Made by a program: the position numbers and the translations under genes
The notes under the pieces: generated by a model
The model's database searches: none
The model's input: only the letters and a program-made list of their open reading frames with translations
Told to the model about the DNA's origin: nothing
DNA from: Elymus sibiricus
Taxonomy: Eukaryota; Streptophyta; Magnoliopsida; Poales; Poaceae
Direction: 5' to 3'
NCBI GenBank assembly: GCA_039707655.1
Contig: CM077665.1
Span: 448,011,531-448,075,530, forward strand
DNA length: 64,000 nucleotides
Part shown: positions 23,063-37,030 of the stretch, one piece after another
How positions within the stretch are numbered: position 1 is the first letter of the stretch
How the letters are laid out: every line of letters starts with the position of its first letter

Positions 23063-24119
23063 GATACTTCGAAGGAGATTGTCCAGTTTCTACACGAAGT
23101 ACATCCAGTTTTTCCCGTAACCCTCTCAACTTTTTAGCACATGCTATGTGGCTGAAATTATGATACCATGACAATTTTCAACCATTCCAGAGATCATTTG
23201 CAGTGCTTTTCAATCTCAGGGTCATCTTAGCTCAAAATAAATCATGAAATGCATGAAAAATAGCAAATGAAGTCAGAAAAGGGTTGAAAAGTGATGATGT
23301 GGCTTTGAATGGTGCATATTGAATGCAGAAAAAGTCTTGAGTTAAAATATGTTTAAAAATATGAAATCCCTTTGTAATAGACGAGTTTTCGTCCGAAACC
23401 CTGATACTTCGAAGGAGATTGTCCAGTTTGTACACGAAGTGCATCCAGTTTTTCCCGTAACCCTCTCAACTTTTTAGCACATGCTATGTGGGTGAAATTA
23501 TGATACCATGCCAATTTTCAACGATTTCAGAGTTCATTTGCAGTGCTTTTCAATCTCAGGGTCATCTTAGCTCAAAATAAATCATGAAATGCATGAAAAA
23601 TAGCAAATGAAGTCAGAAAAGGGTTGAAAAGTGATGATGTGGCTTTTAATGGTGCATATTGAATGCAGAAAAAGTCTTGAGTTAAAATATGTTTAAAAAT
23701 ATGAAATCCCTTTGTAATAGACATGTTTTCGTCCGAAACCCTAATACTTCGAAGGAGATTGTCCAGTTTCTACACGAAGTACATCCAGTTTTTCCCGTAA
23801 CCCTCTCAACTTTTTAGCACATGCTATGTGGGTGAAATTATGATACCATGCCAATTTTCAACCATTCCAGAGTTCATTTGCAGTGCTTTTCAATCTCAGG
23901 GTCATCTTAGCTCAAAATAAATCATGAAATGCATGAAAAATAGCAAATGAACTCAGAAAAGGGTTGAAAAGTGATGATGTGGCTTTGAATGGTGCATATT
24001 GAATGCAGAAAAAGTCTTGAGTTAAAATATGTTTAAAAATATGAAATCCCTTTGTAATAGACGAGTTTTCGTCCGAAACCCTGATACTTCGAAGGAGATT
24101 GTCCAGTTTGTACATGAAG
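21742..24119. repeat. HOR unit 8: 7 monomers, M5 and M6 positions hybrid
   Basis: This unit is 2,378 bp. M1 to M4 are normal. The fifth monomer starts as M5 (c53, 'catgac', with private 'agagatc') but ends B-type ('acgag', 'gtacacgaag'). The sixth starts as M3 ('cgatttcag', t208) and ends as M6 ('acatg', 'cctaat', 'ctacacg'). M7 carries 'aactcag'. The same pair of hybrids occurs in the units starting at 12911, 24120, 34313 and 38390, so it is an inherited sub-type of the HOR. Confidence 0.77.
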
Positions 24120-26498
24120 TGCATCCAGTTTTCCCGTAACCCTCTCAACTTTTTAGCACATGCTATGTGGCTGAAATTATGATACCATGCCAATTTTCAA
24201 CCATTTCAGAGTTCATTTGCATTGCTTTTCAATCTCAGGGTCTTCTTAGCTCAAAATAAATCATGAAATGCATGAAAAATAGCAAGTGAAGTCAGAAAAG
24301 GGTTGAAAAGTGATGATGTGGCTTTGAATGGTGCATATTGAATGCAGAAAAAGTCTTGAGTTAAAATATGTTTAAAAATATGAAATTCCTTTGTAATAGA
24401 CATGTTTTCGTCCGAAACCCTGAAACTTCGAAGGAGATTGTCCAGTTTCTACACGAAGTACATCCAGTTTTTCCCGTAACCCTCTCAACTTTTTAGCACG
24501 TGCTATGTGGGTGAAATTATGACACCATGCCAATTTTCAACCATTCCAGAGTTCATTTGCAGTGCTTTTCAATCTCAGGGTCATCTTAGCTCAAAATAAA
24601 TCATGAAATGCATGAAAAATAGCAAATGAAGTCAGAAAAGGGTTGAAAAGTGATGATGTGGCTTTTAATGGTGCATATTGAATGCAGAAAAAGTCTTGAG
24701 TTAAAATATGTTTAAAAATATGAAATCCCTTTGTAATAGACGAGTTTTCGTCCGAAACCCTGATACTTCGAAGGAGATTGTCCAGTTTGTACACGAAGTG
24801 CATCCAGTTTTTCCCGTAACCCTCTCAACTTTTTAGCACATCCTATGTGGGTGAAATTATGATACCATGCTAATTTTCAACGATTTCAGAGTTCATTTGC
24901 AGTGCTTTTCAATCTCAGGGTCATCTTAGCTCAAAATAAATCATGAAATGCATGAAAAATAGCAAATGAAGTCAGAAAAGGGTTGAAAAGTGATGATGTG
25001 GCTTTTAATGGTGCATATTGAATGCAGAAAAAGTCTTGAGTTAAAATATGTTTAAAAATATGAAATCCCTTTGTAATAGACGAGTTTTCGTCCGAAACCC
25101 TGATACTTCGAAGGAGATTGTCCAGTTTGTACACGAAGTGCATCCAGTTTTTCCCGTAACCCTCTCAACTTTTTAGCACATGCTATGTGGGTGAAATTAT
25201 GATACCATGCCAATTTTCAACCATTTCAGAGTTCATTTGCAGTGCTTTTCAATTTCAGGGTCATCTTAGCTCAAAATAAATCATGAAATGCATGAAAAAT
25301 AGCAAATGAAGTCAGAAAAGGGTTGAAAAGTGATAATGTGGCTTTGAATGGTGCATATTGAATGCAGAAAAAGTCTTGAGTTAAAATATGTTTAAAAATA
25401 TGAAATCCCTTTGTAATAGACATGTTTTCGTCCGAAACCCTGATACTTCGAAGGAGATTGTCCAGTTTCTACACGAAGTACATCCAGTTTTTCCCGTAAC
25501 CCTCTCAACTTTTTAGCACATGCTATGTGGCTGAAATTATGATACCATGACAATTTTCAACCATTCCAGAGTTCATTTGCAGTGCTTTTCAATCTCAGGG
25601 TCATCTTAGCTCAAAATAAATCATGAAATGCATGAAAAATAGCAAATGAAGTCAGAAAAGGGTTGAAAAGTGATGATGTGGATTTTAATGGTGCATATTG
25701 AATGCAGAAAAAGTCTTGAGTTAAAATATGTTTAAAAATATGAAATCCCTTTGTAATAGACGAGTTTTCGTCCGAAACCCTGATACTTCGAAGGAGATTG
25801 TCCAGTTTGTACACGAAGTGCATCCAGTTTTTCCCGTAACCCTCTCAACTTTTTAGCACATGCTATGTGGGTGAAATTATGATACCATGCCAATTTTCAA
25901 CGATTTCAGAGTTCATTTGCAGTGCTTTTCAATCTCAGGGTCATCTTAGCTCAAAATAAATCATGAAATGCATGAAAAATAGCAAATGAAGTCAGAAAAG
26001 GGTTGAAAAGTGATGATGTGGCTTTGAATGGTGCATATTGAATGCAAAAAAAGTCTTGAGTTAAAATATGTTTAAAAATATGAAATCCCTTTGTAATAGA
26101 CATGTTTTCGTCCGAAACCCTAATACTTCGAAGGAGATTGTCCAGTTTCTACACGAAGTACATCCAGTTTTTCCCGTAACCCTCTCAACTTTTTAGCACA
26201 TGCTATGTGGGTGAAATTATGATACCATGCCAATTTTCAACCATTCCAGAGTTCATTTGAAGTGCTTTTCAATCTCAGGGTCATCTTAGCTCAAAATAAA
26301 TCATGAAATGCATGAAAAATAGCAAATGAACTCAGAAAAGGGTTGAAAAGTGATGATGTGGCTTTGAATGGTGCATATTGAATGCAGAAAAAGTCTTGAG
26401 TTAAAATATGTTTAAAAATATGAAATCCCTTTGTAATAGACGAGTTTTCGTCCGAAACCCTGATACTTCGAAGGAGATTGTCCAGTTTGTACATGAAG
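24120..26498. repeat. HOR unit 9: 7 monomers, start of a triplicated segment
   Basis: This unit is 2,379 bp: M1, M2, M3 (A5, with 'acatccta' and 'gctaatttt'), M4 (with 'accctctc'), M5 with 'gtggatttt' and B-type end, M3/M6 hybrid with 'gcaaaaaaag' (about 26045), and M7 with 'tttgaagtg' (about 26248) and 'aactcag'. From 24575 on, this sequence recurs at offsets of 10,532 bp (35107 onward) and 14,609 bp (39184 onward), private variants included. Confidence 0.8.
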
Positions 26499-29400
26499 TG
26501 CATCCAGTTTTCCCGTAACCCTCTCAACTTTTTAGCACATGCTATGTGGCTGAAATTATGATACCATGCCAATTTTCAACCATTTCAGAGTTCATTTGCA
26601 TTGCTTTTCAATCTCAGGGTCTTCTTAGCTCAAAATAAATCATGAAATGCATGAAAAATAGCAAGTGAAGTCAGAAAAGGGTTGAAAAGTGATGATGTGG
26701 CTTTGAATGGTGCATATTGAATGCAGAAAAAGTCTTGAGTTAAAATATGTTTAAAAATATGAAATTCCTTTGTAATAGACATGTTTTCGTCCGAAACCCT
26801 GATACTTCGAAGGAGATTGTCCAGTTTCTACACGAAGTACATCCAGTTTTTCCCGTAACCCTCTCAACTTTTTAGCACGTGCTATGTGGGTGAAATTATG
26901 ACACCATGCCAATTTTCAACCATTTCAGAGTTCATTTGCATTCCTTTTCAATCTCAGGGTCTTCTTAGCTCAAAATAAATCATGAAATGCATGAAAAATA
27001 GCAAGTGAAGTCAGAAAAGGGTTGAAAAGTGATGATGTGGCTTTTAATGGTGCATATTGAATGCAGAAAAAGTCTTGAGTTAAAATATGTTTAAAAATAT
27101 GAAATCCCTTTGTAATAGACATGTTTTCGTCCGAAACCCTGATACTTCGAAGGAGATTGTCCAGTTTCTACACGAAGTACATCCAGTTTTTCCCGTAACC
27201 CTCTCAACTTTTTAGCACGTGCTATGTGGGTGAAATTATGATACCATGCCAATTTTCAACCATTCCAAAGTTCATTTGCAGTGCTTTTCAATCTCAGGGT
27301 CATCTTAGCTCAAAATAAATCATGAAATGCATGAAAAATAGCAAATGAAGTCAGAAAAGGGTTGAAAAGTGATGATGTGGCTTTTAATGGTGCATATTGA
27401 ATGCAGAAAAAGTCTTGAGTTAAAATATGTTTAAAAATATGAAATTCCTTTGTAATAGACATGTTTTCGTCCGAAACCCTGATACTTCGAAGGAGATTGT
27501 CCAGTTTCTACACGAAGTACATCCAGTTTTTCCCGTAACCCTCTCAACTTTTTAGCACGTGCTATGTGGGTGAAATTATGACACCATGCCAATTTTCAAC
27601 CATTCCAGAGTTCATTTGCAGTGCTTTTCAATCTCAGGGTCATCTTAGCTCAAAATAAATCATGAAATGCATGAAAAATAGCAAATGAAGTCAGAAAAGG
27701 GTTGAAAAGTGATGATGTGGCTTTTAATGGTGCATATTGAATGCAGAAAAAGTCTTGAGTTAAAATATGTTTTAAAATATGAAATCCCTTTGTAATAGAT
27801 GAGTTTTCGTCCGAAACCCTGATACTTCGAAGGTGATTGTCCAGTTTGTAGAAGAAGTGCATCCAGTTTTTCCCGTAACCCTCTCAACTTTTCAGCTCAT
27901 GCTATGTGGCTGAAATTATGATACCATGCCAATTTTCAACCATTTCAGAGTTCATTTGCATTGCTTTTCAATCTCAGGGTCATCTTAGCTCAAAATAAAT
28001 CATGAAATGCATGAAAAATAGCAAATGAAGTCAGAAAAGGGTTGAAAAGTGATGATGTCGCTTTGAATGGTGCATACTGAATACAGAAAAAGTCTTGAGT
28101 TAAAATATGTTTAAAATATGAAATCCCTTTTGTAATAGACGAGTTTTCGTCCGAAACCCTGATACTTCGAAGGAGATTGTCCAGTTTGTACACGAAGTCC
28201 ATCCAGTTTTTCCCGTAACCCTCTCAACTTTTTAGCACATGCTACGTGGGTGAAATTATGATACCATGTCAATTTTCAACCATTTCAGAGTTCATTTGCA
28301 GTGCTTTTCAATTTCAGGGTCATCTTAGCTCAAAATAAATCATGAAATGCATGAAATATAGCAAATGAAGTCAGAAAAGGGTTGAAAAGTGATGATGTCG
28401 CTTTGAATGGTGCATATTGAATACAGAAAAAGTCTTGAGTTAAAATATGTTTAAAATATGAAATCCCTTTTGTAATAGACGAGTTTTTGTCCGAAACCCT
28501 GATACTTCGAAGGAGATTGTCCATTTTGTACACGAAGTGCATCCAGTTTTTCCCGTAACCCTCTCAACTTTTTAGCACATGCTATGTGGGTGAAATTAGG
28601 ATACCATGCCAATTTTCAACCATTTCAGAGTTCATTTGCAGTGCTTTTCAATTTCAGGGTCATCTTAGCTCAAAATAAATCATGAAATGCATGAAAAATA
28701 GCAAATGAAGTCAGAAAAGGGTTGAAAAGTGATGATGTGGCTTTTAATGGTGCATATTGAATGCAGAAAAAGTCTTGAGTTAAAATATGTTTAAAAATAT
28801 GAAATCCCTTTGTAATAGACATGTTTTCGTCCGAAACCCTGATACTTCGAAGGAGATTGTCCAGTTTCTACACGAAGTACATCCAGTTTTTCCCGTAACC
28901 CTCTCAACTTTTTAGCACATGCTATGTGGGTGAAATTATGATACCATGCCAATTTTCAACCATTCCAAAGTTCATTTGCAGTGCTTTTCAATCTCAGGGT
29001 CATCTTAGCTCAAAATAAATCATGAAATGCATGAAAAATAGCAAATGAAGTCAGAAAAGGGTTGAAAAGTGATGATGTGGCTTTTAATGGTTCATATTGA
29101 ATGCAGAAAAAGTCTTGAGTTAAAATATGTTTAAAAATATGAAATCCCTTTGTAATAGACGAGTTTTCGTCCGAAACCCTGATACTTCGAAGGAGATTGT
29201 CCAGTTTGTACAAGAAGTGCATCCAGTTTTTCCCGTAACCCTCTCAACTTTTTAGCTCATGCTATGTGGGTGAAATTATGATACCATGCCAATTTTCAAC
29301 CATTCCAGAGTTCATTTGCAGTGCTTTTCAATCTCAGGGTCATCTTAGCTCAAAATAAATCATGAAATGCATGAAAAATAGCAAATGAAGTCAGAAAAGG

Positions 29401-29557
29401 GTTGAAAAGTGATGATGTGGCTTTGAATGGTGCATATTGAATGCAGAAAAAGTCTTGAGTTAAAATATGTTTAAAAATATGAAATCCCTTTGTAATAGAC
29501 GAGTTTTCGTCCGAAACCCTGATACTTCGAAGGAGATTGTCCAGTTTGTACATGAAG
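26499..29557. repeat. HOR unit 10: 9 monomers rich in M2-like and divergent types
   Basis: This unit is 3,059 bp. M1 is followed by three monomers with the M2 start 'gcacgtgc' (26838, 27178, 27518). The first has an M1 body, the second 'ccaaag' and 'aattcc', and the third 'gtagaagaag' and 'ggtgattg'. Then come two divergent monomers with 'gatgtcgc', 'aatacag', A4 and 'ccttttgtaat' (27858 and 28198), an M4-like one with 'aattagg', one ending 'gtacaagaag', and M7 with 'agctcatg'. The mix resembles unit 3. The near-identical partner is 41108-44166. Confidence 0.75.
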
Positions 29558-31935
29558 TGCATCCAGTTTTCCCGTAACCCTCTCAACTTTTTAGCACATG
29601 CTATGTGGCTGAAATTATGATACCATGCCAATTTTCAACCATTTCAGAGTTCATTTGCATTCCTTTTCAATCTCAGGGTCTTCTTAGCTCAAAATAAATC
29701 ATGAAATGCATGAAAAATAGCAAGTGAAGTCAGAAAAGGGTTGAAAAGTGATGATGTGGCTTTGAATGGTGCATATTGAATGCAGAAAAAGTCTTGAGTT
29801 AAAATATGTTTAAAAATATGAAATTCCTTTGTAATAGACATGTTTTCGTCCGAAACCCTGATACTTCGAAGGAGATTGTCCAGTTTCTACACGAAGTACA
29901 TCCAGTTTTTCCCGTAACCCTCTCAACTTTTTAGCACGTGCTATGTGGGTGAAATTATGACACCATGCCAATTTTCAACCATTCCAGGGTTCATTTGCAG
30001 TGCTTTTCAATCTCAGGGTCATCTTAGCTCAAAATAAATCATGAAATGCATGAAAAATAGCAAATGAAGTCAGAAAAGGGTTGAAAAGTGATGATGTGGC
30101 TTTTAATGGTGCATATTGAATGCAGAAAAAGTCTTGAGTTAAAATATGTTTAAAAATATGAAATCCCTTTGTAATAGACGAGTTTTCGTCCGAAACCCTG
30201 ATACTTCGAAGGAGATTGTCCAGTTTGTACACGAAGTGCATCCAGTTTTTCCCGTAACCCTCTCAACTTTTTAGCACATGCTATGTGGGTGAAATTATGA
30301 TACCATGCCAATTTTCAACGATTTCAGAGTTCATTTGCAGTGCTTTTCAATCTCAGGGTCATCTTAGCTCAAAATAAATCATGAAATGCATGAAAAATAG
30401 CAAATGAAGTCAGAAAAGGGTTGAAAAGTGATGATGTGGCTTTTAATGGTGCATATTGAATGCAGAAAAAGTCTTGAGTTAAAATATGTTTAAAATATGA
30501 AATCCCTTTGTAATAGACGAGTTTTCGTTCGAAACCCTGATACTTCAAAGGAGATTGTCCAGTTTGTACACGAAGTGCATCCAGTTTTTCCCGTAACTTT
30601 CTCAACTTTTTAGCACATGCTATGTGGGTGAAATTATGATACCATGCCAATTTTCTACCATTTCAGAGTTCATTTGCAGTGCTTTTCAATTTCAGGGTCA
30701 TCTTAGCTCAAAATAAATCATGAAATGCATGAAAAATAGCAAATGAAGTCAGAAAAGGGTTGAAAAGTGATATTGTGGCTTTGAATGGTGCATATTGAAT
30801 GCAGAAAAAGTCTTGAGTTAAAATATGTTTAAAAATATGAAATCCCTTTGTAATAGACATGTTTTCGTCCGAAACCCTGATACTTCGAAGGAGATTGTCC
30901 AGTTTCTACACGAAGTACATCCAGTTTTTCCCGTAACCCTCTCAACTTTTTAGCACATGCTATGTGGCTGAAATTATGATACCATGACAATTTTCAACCA
31001 TTCCAGAGTTCATTTGCAGTGCTTTTCAATCTCAGGGTCATCTTAGCTCAAAATAAATCATGAAATGCATGAAAAATAGCAAATGAAGTCAGAAAAGGGT
31101 TGAAAAGTGATGATGTGGATTTTAATGGTGCATATTGAATGCAGAAAAAGTCTTGAGTTAAAATATGTTTAAAAATATGAAATCCCTTTGTAATAGACAT
31201 GTTTTCGTCCGAAACCCTAATACTTCGAAGGAGATTGTCCAGTTTCTACACGAAGTACATCCAGTTTTTCCCGTAACCCTCTCAACTTTTTAGCACATGC
31301 TATGTGGGTGAAATTATGATACCATGCCAATTTTCAACCATTCCAGAGTTCATTTGCAGTGCTTTTCAATCTCAGGGTCATCTTAGCTCAAAATAAATCA
31401 TGAAATGCATGAAAAATAGCAAATGAAGTCAGAAAAGGGTTGAAAAGTGATGATGTGGCTTTGAATGGTGCATATTGAATGCAGAAAAAGTCTTGAGTTA
31501 AAATATGTTTAAAAATATGAAATCCCTTTGTAATAGACATGTTTTCGTCCGAAACCCTAATACTTCGAAGGAGATTGTCCAGTTTCTACACGAAGTACAT
31601 CCAGTTTTTCCCGTAACCCTCTCAACTTTTTAGCACATGCTATGTGGGTGAAATTATGACACCATGCCAATTTTCAACCATTCCAGAGTTCATTTGCAGT
31701 GCTTTTCAATCTCAGGGTCATCCTAGCTCAAAATAAATCATGAAATGCATGAAAAATAGCAAATGAAGTCAGAAAAGGGTTGAAAAGTGATGATGTGGCT
31801 TTTAATGGTGCATATTGAATGCAGAAAAAGTCTTGAGTTAAAATATGTTTAAAAATATGAAATCCCTTTGTAATAGACGAGTTTTCGTCCGAAACCCTGA
31901 TACTTCGAAGGAGATTGTCCAGTTTGTACATGAAG
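29558..31935. repeat. HOR unit 11: canonical 7-monomer unit
   Basis: This unit is 2,378 bp and shows the seven types most clearly: M1 (29558), M2 (29897), M3 (30237), M4 (about 30576), M5 (30916), M6 (31256) and M7 (31596). Private changes include 'ccagggttc' in M2, 'acttcaaagg' in M3, 'tttctacc' and 'gatattgtgg' in M4, and 'gtcatcctag' in M7. All of them recur at 44167-46544. Confidence 0.85.
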
Positions 31936-34312
31936 TGCATCCAGTTTTCCCGTAACCCTCTCAACTTTTTAGCACATGCTATGTGGCTGAAATTATGATA
32001 CCATGCCAATTTTCAACGATTTCAGAGTTCATTTGCAGTGCTTTTCAATCTCAGGGTCATCTTAGCTCAAAATAAATCATGAAATGCATGAAAAATAGCA
32101 AGTGAAGTCAGAAAAGGGTTGAAAAGTGATGATGTGGCTTTGAATGGTGCATATTGAATGCAGAAAAAGTCTTGAGTTAAAATATGTTTAAAAATATGAA
32201 ATTCCTTTGTAATAGACATGTTTTCGTCCGAAACCCTGATACTTCGAAGGAGATTGTCCAGTTTCTACACGAAGTACATCCAGTTTTTCCCGTAACCCTC
32301 TCAACTTTTTAGCACGTGCTATGTGGGTGAAATTATGACACCATGCCAATTTTCAACCATTCCAGAGTTCATTTGCAGTGCTTTTCAATCTCAGGGTCAT
32401 CTTAGCTCAAAATAAATCATGAAATGCATGAAAAATAGCAAATGAAGTCAGAAAAGGGTTGAAAAGTGATGATGTGGCTTTTAATGGTGCATATTGAATG
32501 CAGAAAAAGTCTTGAGTTAAAATATGTTTAAAATATGAAATCCCTTTGTAATAGACGAGTTTTCGTCCGAAACCCTGATACTTCGAAGGAGATTGTCCAG
32601 TTTGTACACGAAGTGCATCCAGTTTTTCCCGTAACCCTCTAAACTTTTTAGCACATGCTATGTGGGTGAAATTATGATACCATGCCAATTTTCAACGATT
32701 TCAGAGTTCATTTGCAGTGCTTTTCAATCTCAGGGTCTTCTTAGCTCAAAATAAATCATGAAATGCATGAAAAATAGCAAATGAAGTCAGAAAAGGGTTG
32801 AAAAGTGATGATGTGGCTTTTAATGGTGCATATTGAATGCAGAAAAAGTCTTGAGTTAAAATATGTTTAAAATATGAAATCCCTCTGTAATAGACGAGTT
32901 TTCGTCCGAAACCCTGATACTTCGAAGGAGATTGTCCAGTTTGTACACGAAGTGCATCCAGTTTTAACCGTAACTTTCTCCACTTTTTAGCACATGCTAT
33001 GTGGGTGAAATTATGATACCATGCCAATTTTCAACCATTTCAGAGTTCATTTGCAGTGCTTTTCAATTTCAGGGTCATCTTAGCTCAAAATAAATCATGA
33101 AATGCATGAAAAATAGCAAATGAAGTCAGAAAAGGGTTGAAAAGTGATAATGTGTCTTTGAATGGTGCATATTGAATGCAGAAAAAGTCTTGAGTTAAAA
33201 TATGTTTAAAAATATGAAATCCCTTTGTAATAGACATGTTTTCGTCCGAAACCCTGATACTTCGAAGGAGATTGTCCAGTTTCTACACGAAGTACATCCA
33301 GTTTTTCCCGTAACCCTCTCAACTTCTTAGCACATGCTATGTGGCTGAAATTATGATACCATGACAATTTTCAACCATTCCAGAGTTCATTTGCAGTGCT
33401 TTTCAATCTCAGGGTCATCTTAGCTCAAAATAAATCATGAAATGCATGAAAAATAGCAAATGAAGTCAGAAAAGGGTTGAAAAGTGATGATGTGGCTTTG
33501 AATGGTGCATATTGAATGCAGAAAAAGTCTTGAGTTAAAATATGTTTAAAAATATGAAATCCCTTTGTAATAGACATGTTTTCGTCCGAAATCCTAATAC
33601 TTCGAAGGAGATTGTCCAGTTTCTACACGAAGTACATCCAGTTTTTCCCGTAACCCTCTCAACTTTTTAGCACATGCTATGTGGGTGAAATTATGATACC
33701 ATGCCAATTTTCAACCATTCCAGAGTTCATTTGCAGTGCTTTTCAATCTCAGGGTCATCTTAGCTCAAAATAAATCATGAAATGCATGAAAAATAGCAAA
33801 TGAAGTCAGAAAAGGGTTGAAAAGTGATGATGTGGCTTTGAATGGTGCATATTGAATGCAGAAAAAGTCTTGAGTTAAAATATGTTTAAAAATATGAAAT
33901 CCCTTTGTAATAGACATGTTTTCGCCCGAAACCCTAATACTTCGAAGGAGATTGTCCAGTTTCTGCACGAAGTACATCCAGTTTTTCCCGTAACCCTCTC
34001 AACTTTTTAGCACATGCTATGTGGGTGAAATTATGATACCATGCCAATTTTCAACCATTCCAGAGTTCATTTGCAGTGCTTTTCAATCTCAGGGTCATCC
34101 TAGCTCAAAATAAATCATGAAATGCATGAAAAATAGCAAATGAAGTCAGAAAAGGGTTGAAAAGTGATGATGTGGCTTTGAATGGTGCATATTGAATGCA
34201 GAAAAAGTCTTGAGTTAAAATATGTTTAAAAATATGAAATCCCTTTGTAATAGACGAGTTTTCGTCCGAAACCCAGATACTTCGAAGGAGATTGTCCAGT
34301 TTGTACATGAAG
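31936..34312. repeat. HOR unit 12: 7 monomers, 'ttttaaccg' lineage
   Basis: This unit is 2,377 bp, with M1 to M7 in order. M1 has 'cgatttcag' and g104 taken from M3. M2 and M3 have A4. M4 has 'ttttaaccg', 'ttctccac' and 'atgtgtc'. M5 has 'acttctta' (33326). M6 has 'ttcgcccg' and 'ctgcacgaag', so its minus-strand frame loses the usual stop. M7 has 'acccagat'. The partner copy is 46545-48921. Confidence 0.8.
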
Positions 34313-37030
34313 TGCATCCAGTTTTCCCGTAACCCTCTCAACTTTTTAGCACATGCTATGTGGCTGAAATTATGATACCATGCCAATTTTCAACCATTTC
34401 AGAGTTCATTTGCATTGCTGTTCAATCTCAGGGTCTTCTTAGCTCAAAATAAATCATGAAATGCATGAAAAATAGCAAGTGAAGTCAGAAAAGGGTTGAA
34501 AAGTGATGATGTGGCTTTGAATGGTGCATATTGAATGTAGAAAAAGTCTTGAGTTAAAATATGTTTAAAAATATGAAATTCCTTTGTAATAGACATGTTT
34601 TCGTCCGAAACCCTGATACTTCGAAGGAGATTGTCCAGTTTCTACACGAAGTACATCCAGTTTTTCCCGTAACCGTCTCAACTTTTTAGCACGTGCTATG
34701 TGGGTGAAATTATGACACCATGCCAATTTTCAACCATTCCAGAGTTCATTTGCAGTGCTTTTCAATCTCAGGGTCATCTTAGCTCAAAATAAATCATGAA
34801 ATGCATGAAAAATAGCAAATGAAGTCAGAAAAGGGTTGAAAAGTGATGATGTGGCTTTTAATGGTGCATATTGAATGCAGAAAAAGTCTTGAGTTAAAAC
34901 ATGTTTAAAATATGAAATCCCTTTGTAATAGACGAGTTTTCGTCCGAAACCCTGATACTTCGAAGGAGATTGTCCAGTTTGTACACGAAGTGCATCCAGT
35001 TTTTCCCGTAACTTTCTCAACTTTTTAGCACATGCTATGTGGGTGAAATTATGATACCATGCCAATTTTCAACCATTTCAGAGTTCAATTGCAGTGCTTT
35101 TCAATTTCAGGGTCATCTTAGCTCAAAATAAATCATGAAATGCATGAAAAATAGCAAATGAAGTCAGAAAAGGGTTGAAAAGTGATGATGTGGCTTTTAA
35201 TGGTGCATATTGAATGCAGAAAAAGTCTTGAGTTAAAATATGTTTAAAAATATGAAATCCCTTTGTAATAGACGAGTTTTCGTCCGAAACCCTGATACTT
35301 CGAAGGAGATTGTCCAGTTTGTACACGAAGTGCATCCAGTTTTTCCCGTAACCCTCTCAACTTTTTAGCACATCCTATGTGGGTGAAATTATGATACCAT
35401 GCTAATTTTCAACGATTTCAGAGTTCATTTGCAGTGCTTTTCAATCTCAGGGTCATCTTAGCTCAAAATAAATCATGAAATGCATGAAAAATAGCAAATG
35501 AAGTCAGAAAAGGGTTGAAAAGTGATGATGTGGCTTTTAATGGTGCATATTGAATGCAGAAAAAGTCTTGAGTTAAAATATGTTTAAAAATATGAAATCC
35601 CTTTGTAATAGACGAGTTTTCGTCCGAAACCCTGATACTTCGAAGGAGATTGTCCAGTTTGTACACGAAGTGCATCCAGTTTTTCCCGTAACCCTCTCAA
35701 CTTTTTAGCACATGCTATGTGGGTGAAATTATGATACCATGCCAATTTTCAACCATTTCAGAGTTCATTTGCAGTGCTTTTCAATTTCAGGGTCATCTTA
35801 GCTCAAAATAAATCATGAAATGCATGAAAAATAGCAAATGAAGTCAGAAAAGGGTTGAAAAGTGATAATGTGGCTTTGAATGGTGCATATTGAATGCAGA
35901 AAAAGTCTTGAGTTAAAATATGTTTAAAAATATGAAATCCCTTTGTAATAGACATGTTTTCGTCCGAAACCCTGATACTTCGAAGGAGATTGTCCAGTTT
36001 CTACACGAAGTACATCCAGTTTTTCCCGTAACCCTCTCAACTTTTTAGCACATGCTATGTGGCTGAAATTATGATACCATGACAATTTTCAACCATTCCA
36101 GAGTTCATTTGCAGTGCTTTTCAATCTCAGGGTCATCTTAGCTCAAAATAAATCATGAAATGCATGAAAAATAGCAAATGAAGTCAGAAAAGGGTTGAAA
36201 AGTGATGATGTGGATTTTAATGGTGCATATTGAATGCAGAAAAAGTCTTGAGTTAAAATATGTTTAAAAATATGAAATCCCTTTGTAATAGACGAGTTTT
36301 CGTCCGAAACCCTGATACTTCGAAGGAGATTGTCCAGTTTGTACACGAAGTGCATCCAGTTTTTCCCGTAACCCTCTCAACTTTTTAGCACATGCTATGT
36401 GGGTGAAATTATGATACCATGCCAATTTTCAACGATTTCAGAGTTCATTTGCAGTGCTTTTCAATCTCAGGGTCATCTTAGCTCAAAATAAATCATGAAA
36501 TGCATGAAAAATAGCAAATGAAGTCAGAAAAGGGTTGAAAAGTGATGATGTGGCTTTGAATGGTGCATATTGAATGCAAAAAAAGTCTTGAGTTAAAATA
36601 TGTTTAAAAATATGAAATCCCTTTGTAATAGACATGTTTTCGTCCGAAACCCTAATACTTCGAAGGAGATTGTCCAGTTTCTACACGAAGTACATCCAGT
36701 TTTTCCCGTAACCCTCTCAACTTTTTAGCACATGCTATGTGGGTGAAATTATGATACCATGCCAATTTTCAACCATTCCAGAGTTCATTTGAAGTGCTTT
36801 TCAATCTCAGGGTCATCTTAGCTCAAAATAAATCATGAAATGCATGAAAAATAGCAAATGAACTCAGAAAAGGGTTGAAAAGTGATGATGTGGCTTTGAA
36901 TGGTGCATATTGAATGCAGAAAAAGTCTTGAGTTAAAATATGTTTAAAAATATGAAATCCCTTTGTAATAGACGAGTTTTCGTCCGAAACCCTGATACTT
37001 CGAAGGAGATTGTCCAGTTTGTACATGAAG
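34313..37030. repeat. HOR unit 13: 8 monomers with an M4/M2 hybrid
   Basis: This unit is 2,718 bp: M1 (34313, 'tgctgttc', 'aatgtag'), M2 (34652, 'aaccgtctc', 'aaaacatg'), a hybrid at 34991 that begins as M4 ('actttctc', 'ttcaattg', 'aatttcag') and ends as M2 (t208, 'acgag', 'gtacacg'), then M3 (35331), M4 (35671), M5 (36011), M3/M6 (36351) and M7 (36691). From 35107 on it repeats 24575 onward. The join inside the hybrid, near 35107, is therefore where a copied segment was attached. Confidence 0.8.

Larger units (their letters stand above)
24575..34899. repeat. Left copy of a 43-monomer-offset (14,609 bp) duplication
   Basis: This 10.3-kb stretch matches 39184-49508 base for base apart from rare changes. 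Those I saw are 28077/42686 (c/t), 28488/43097 (t/c), 31024/45633 (t/a) and 33326/47935 (c/t). The match begins after the mismatch 24574/39183 (c/t). A mismatch at 34900/49509 (c/t) is followed by clear divergence from 35013/49622. The first 2.5 kb also occur a third time, from 35107. The offsets add up: 10,532 + 4,077 = 14,609. Confidence 0.87.

Noticed and set aside
27660..27887. Second minus-strand frame of 75 codons overlapping a 70-codon one, also at 42269-42496
   Set aside because: It comes from local changes in one divergent monomer (extra T, 'gtagaagaag'). Both instances are one duplicate pair, so the repetition is not independent evidence for coding.
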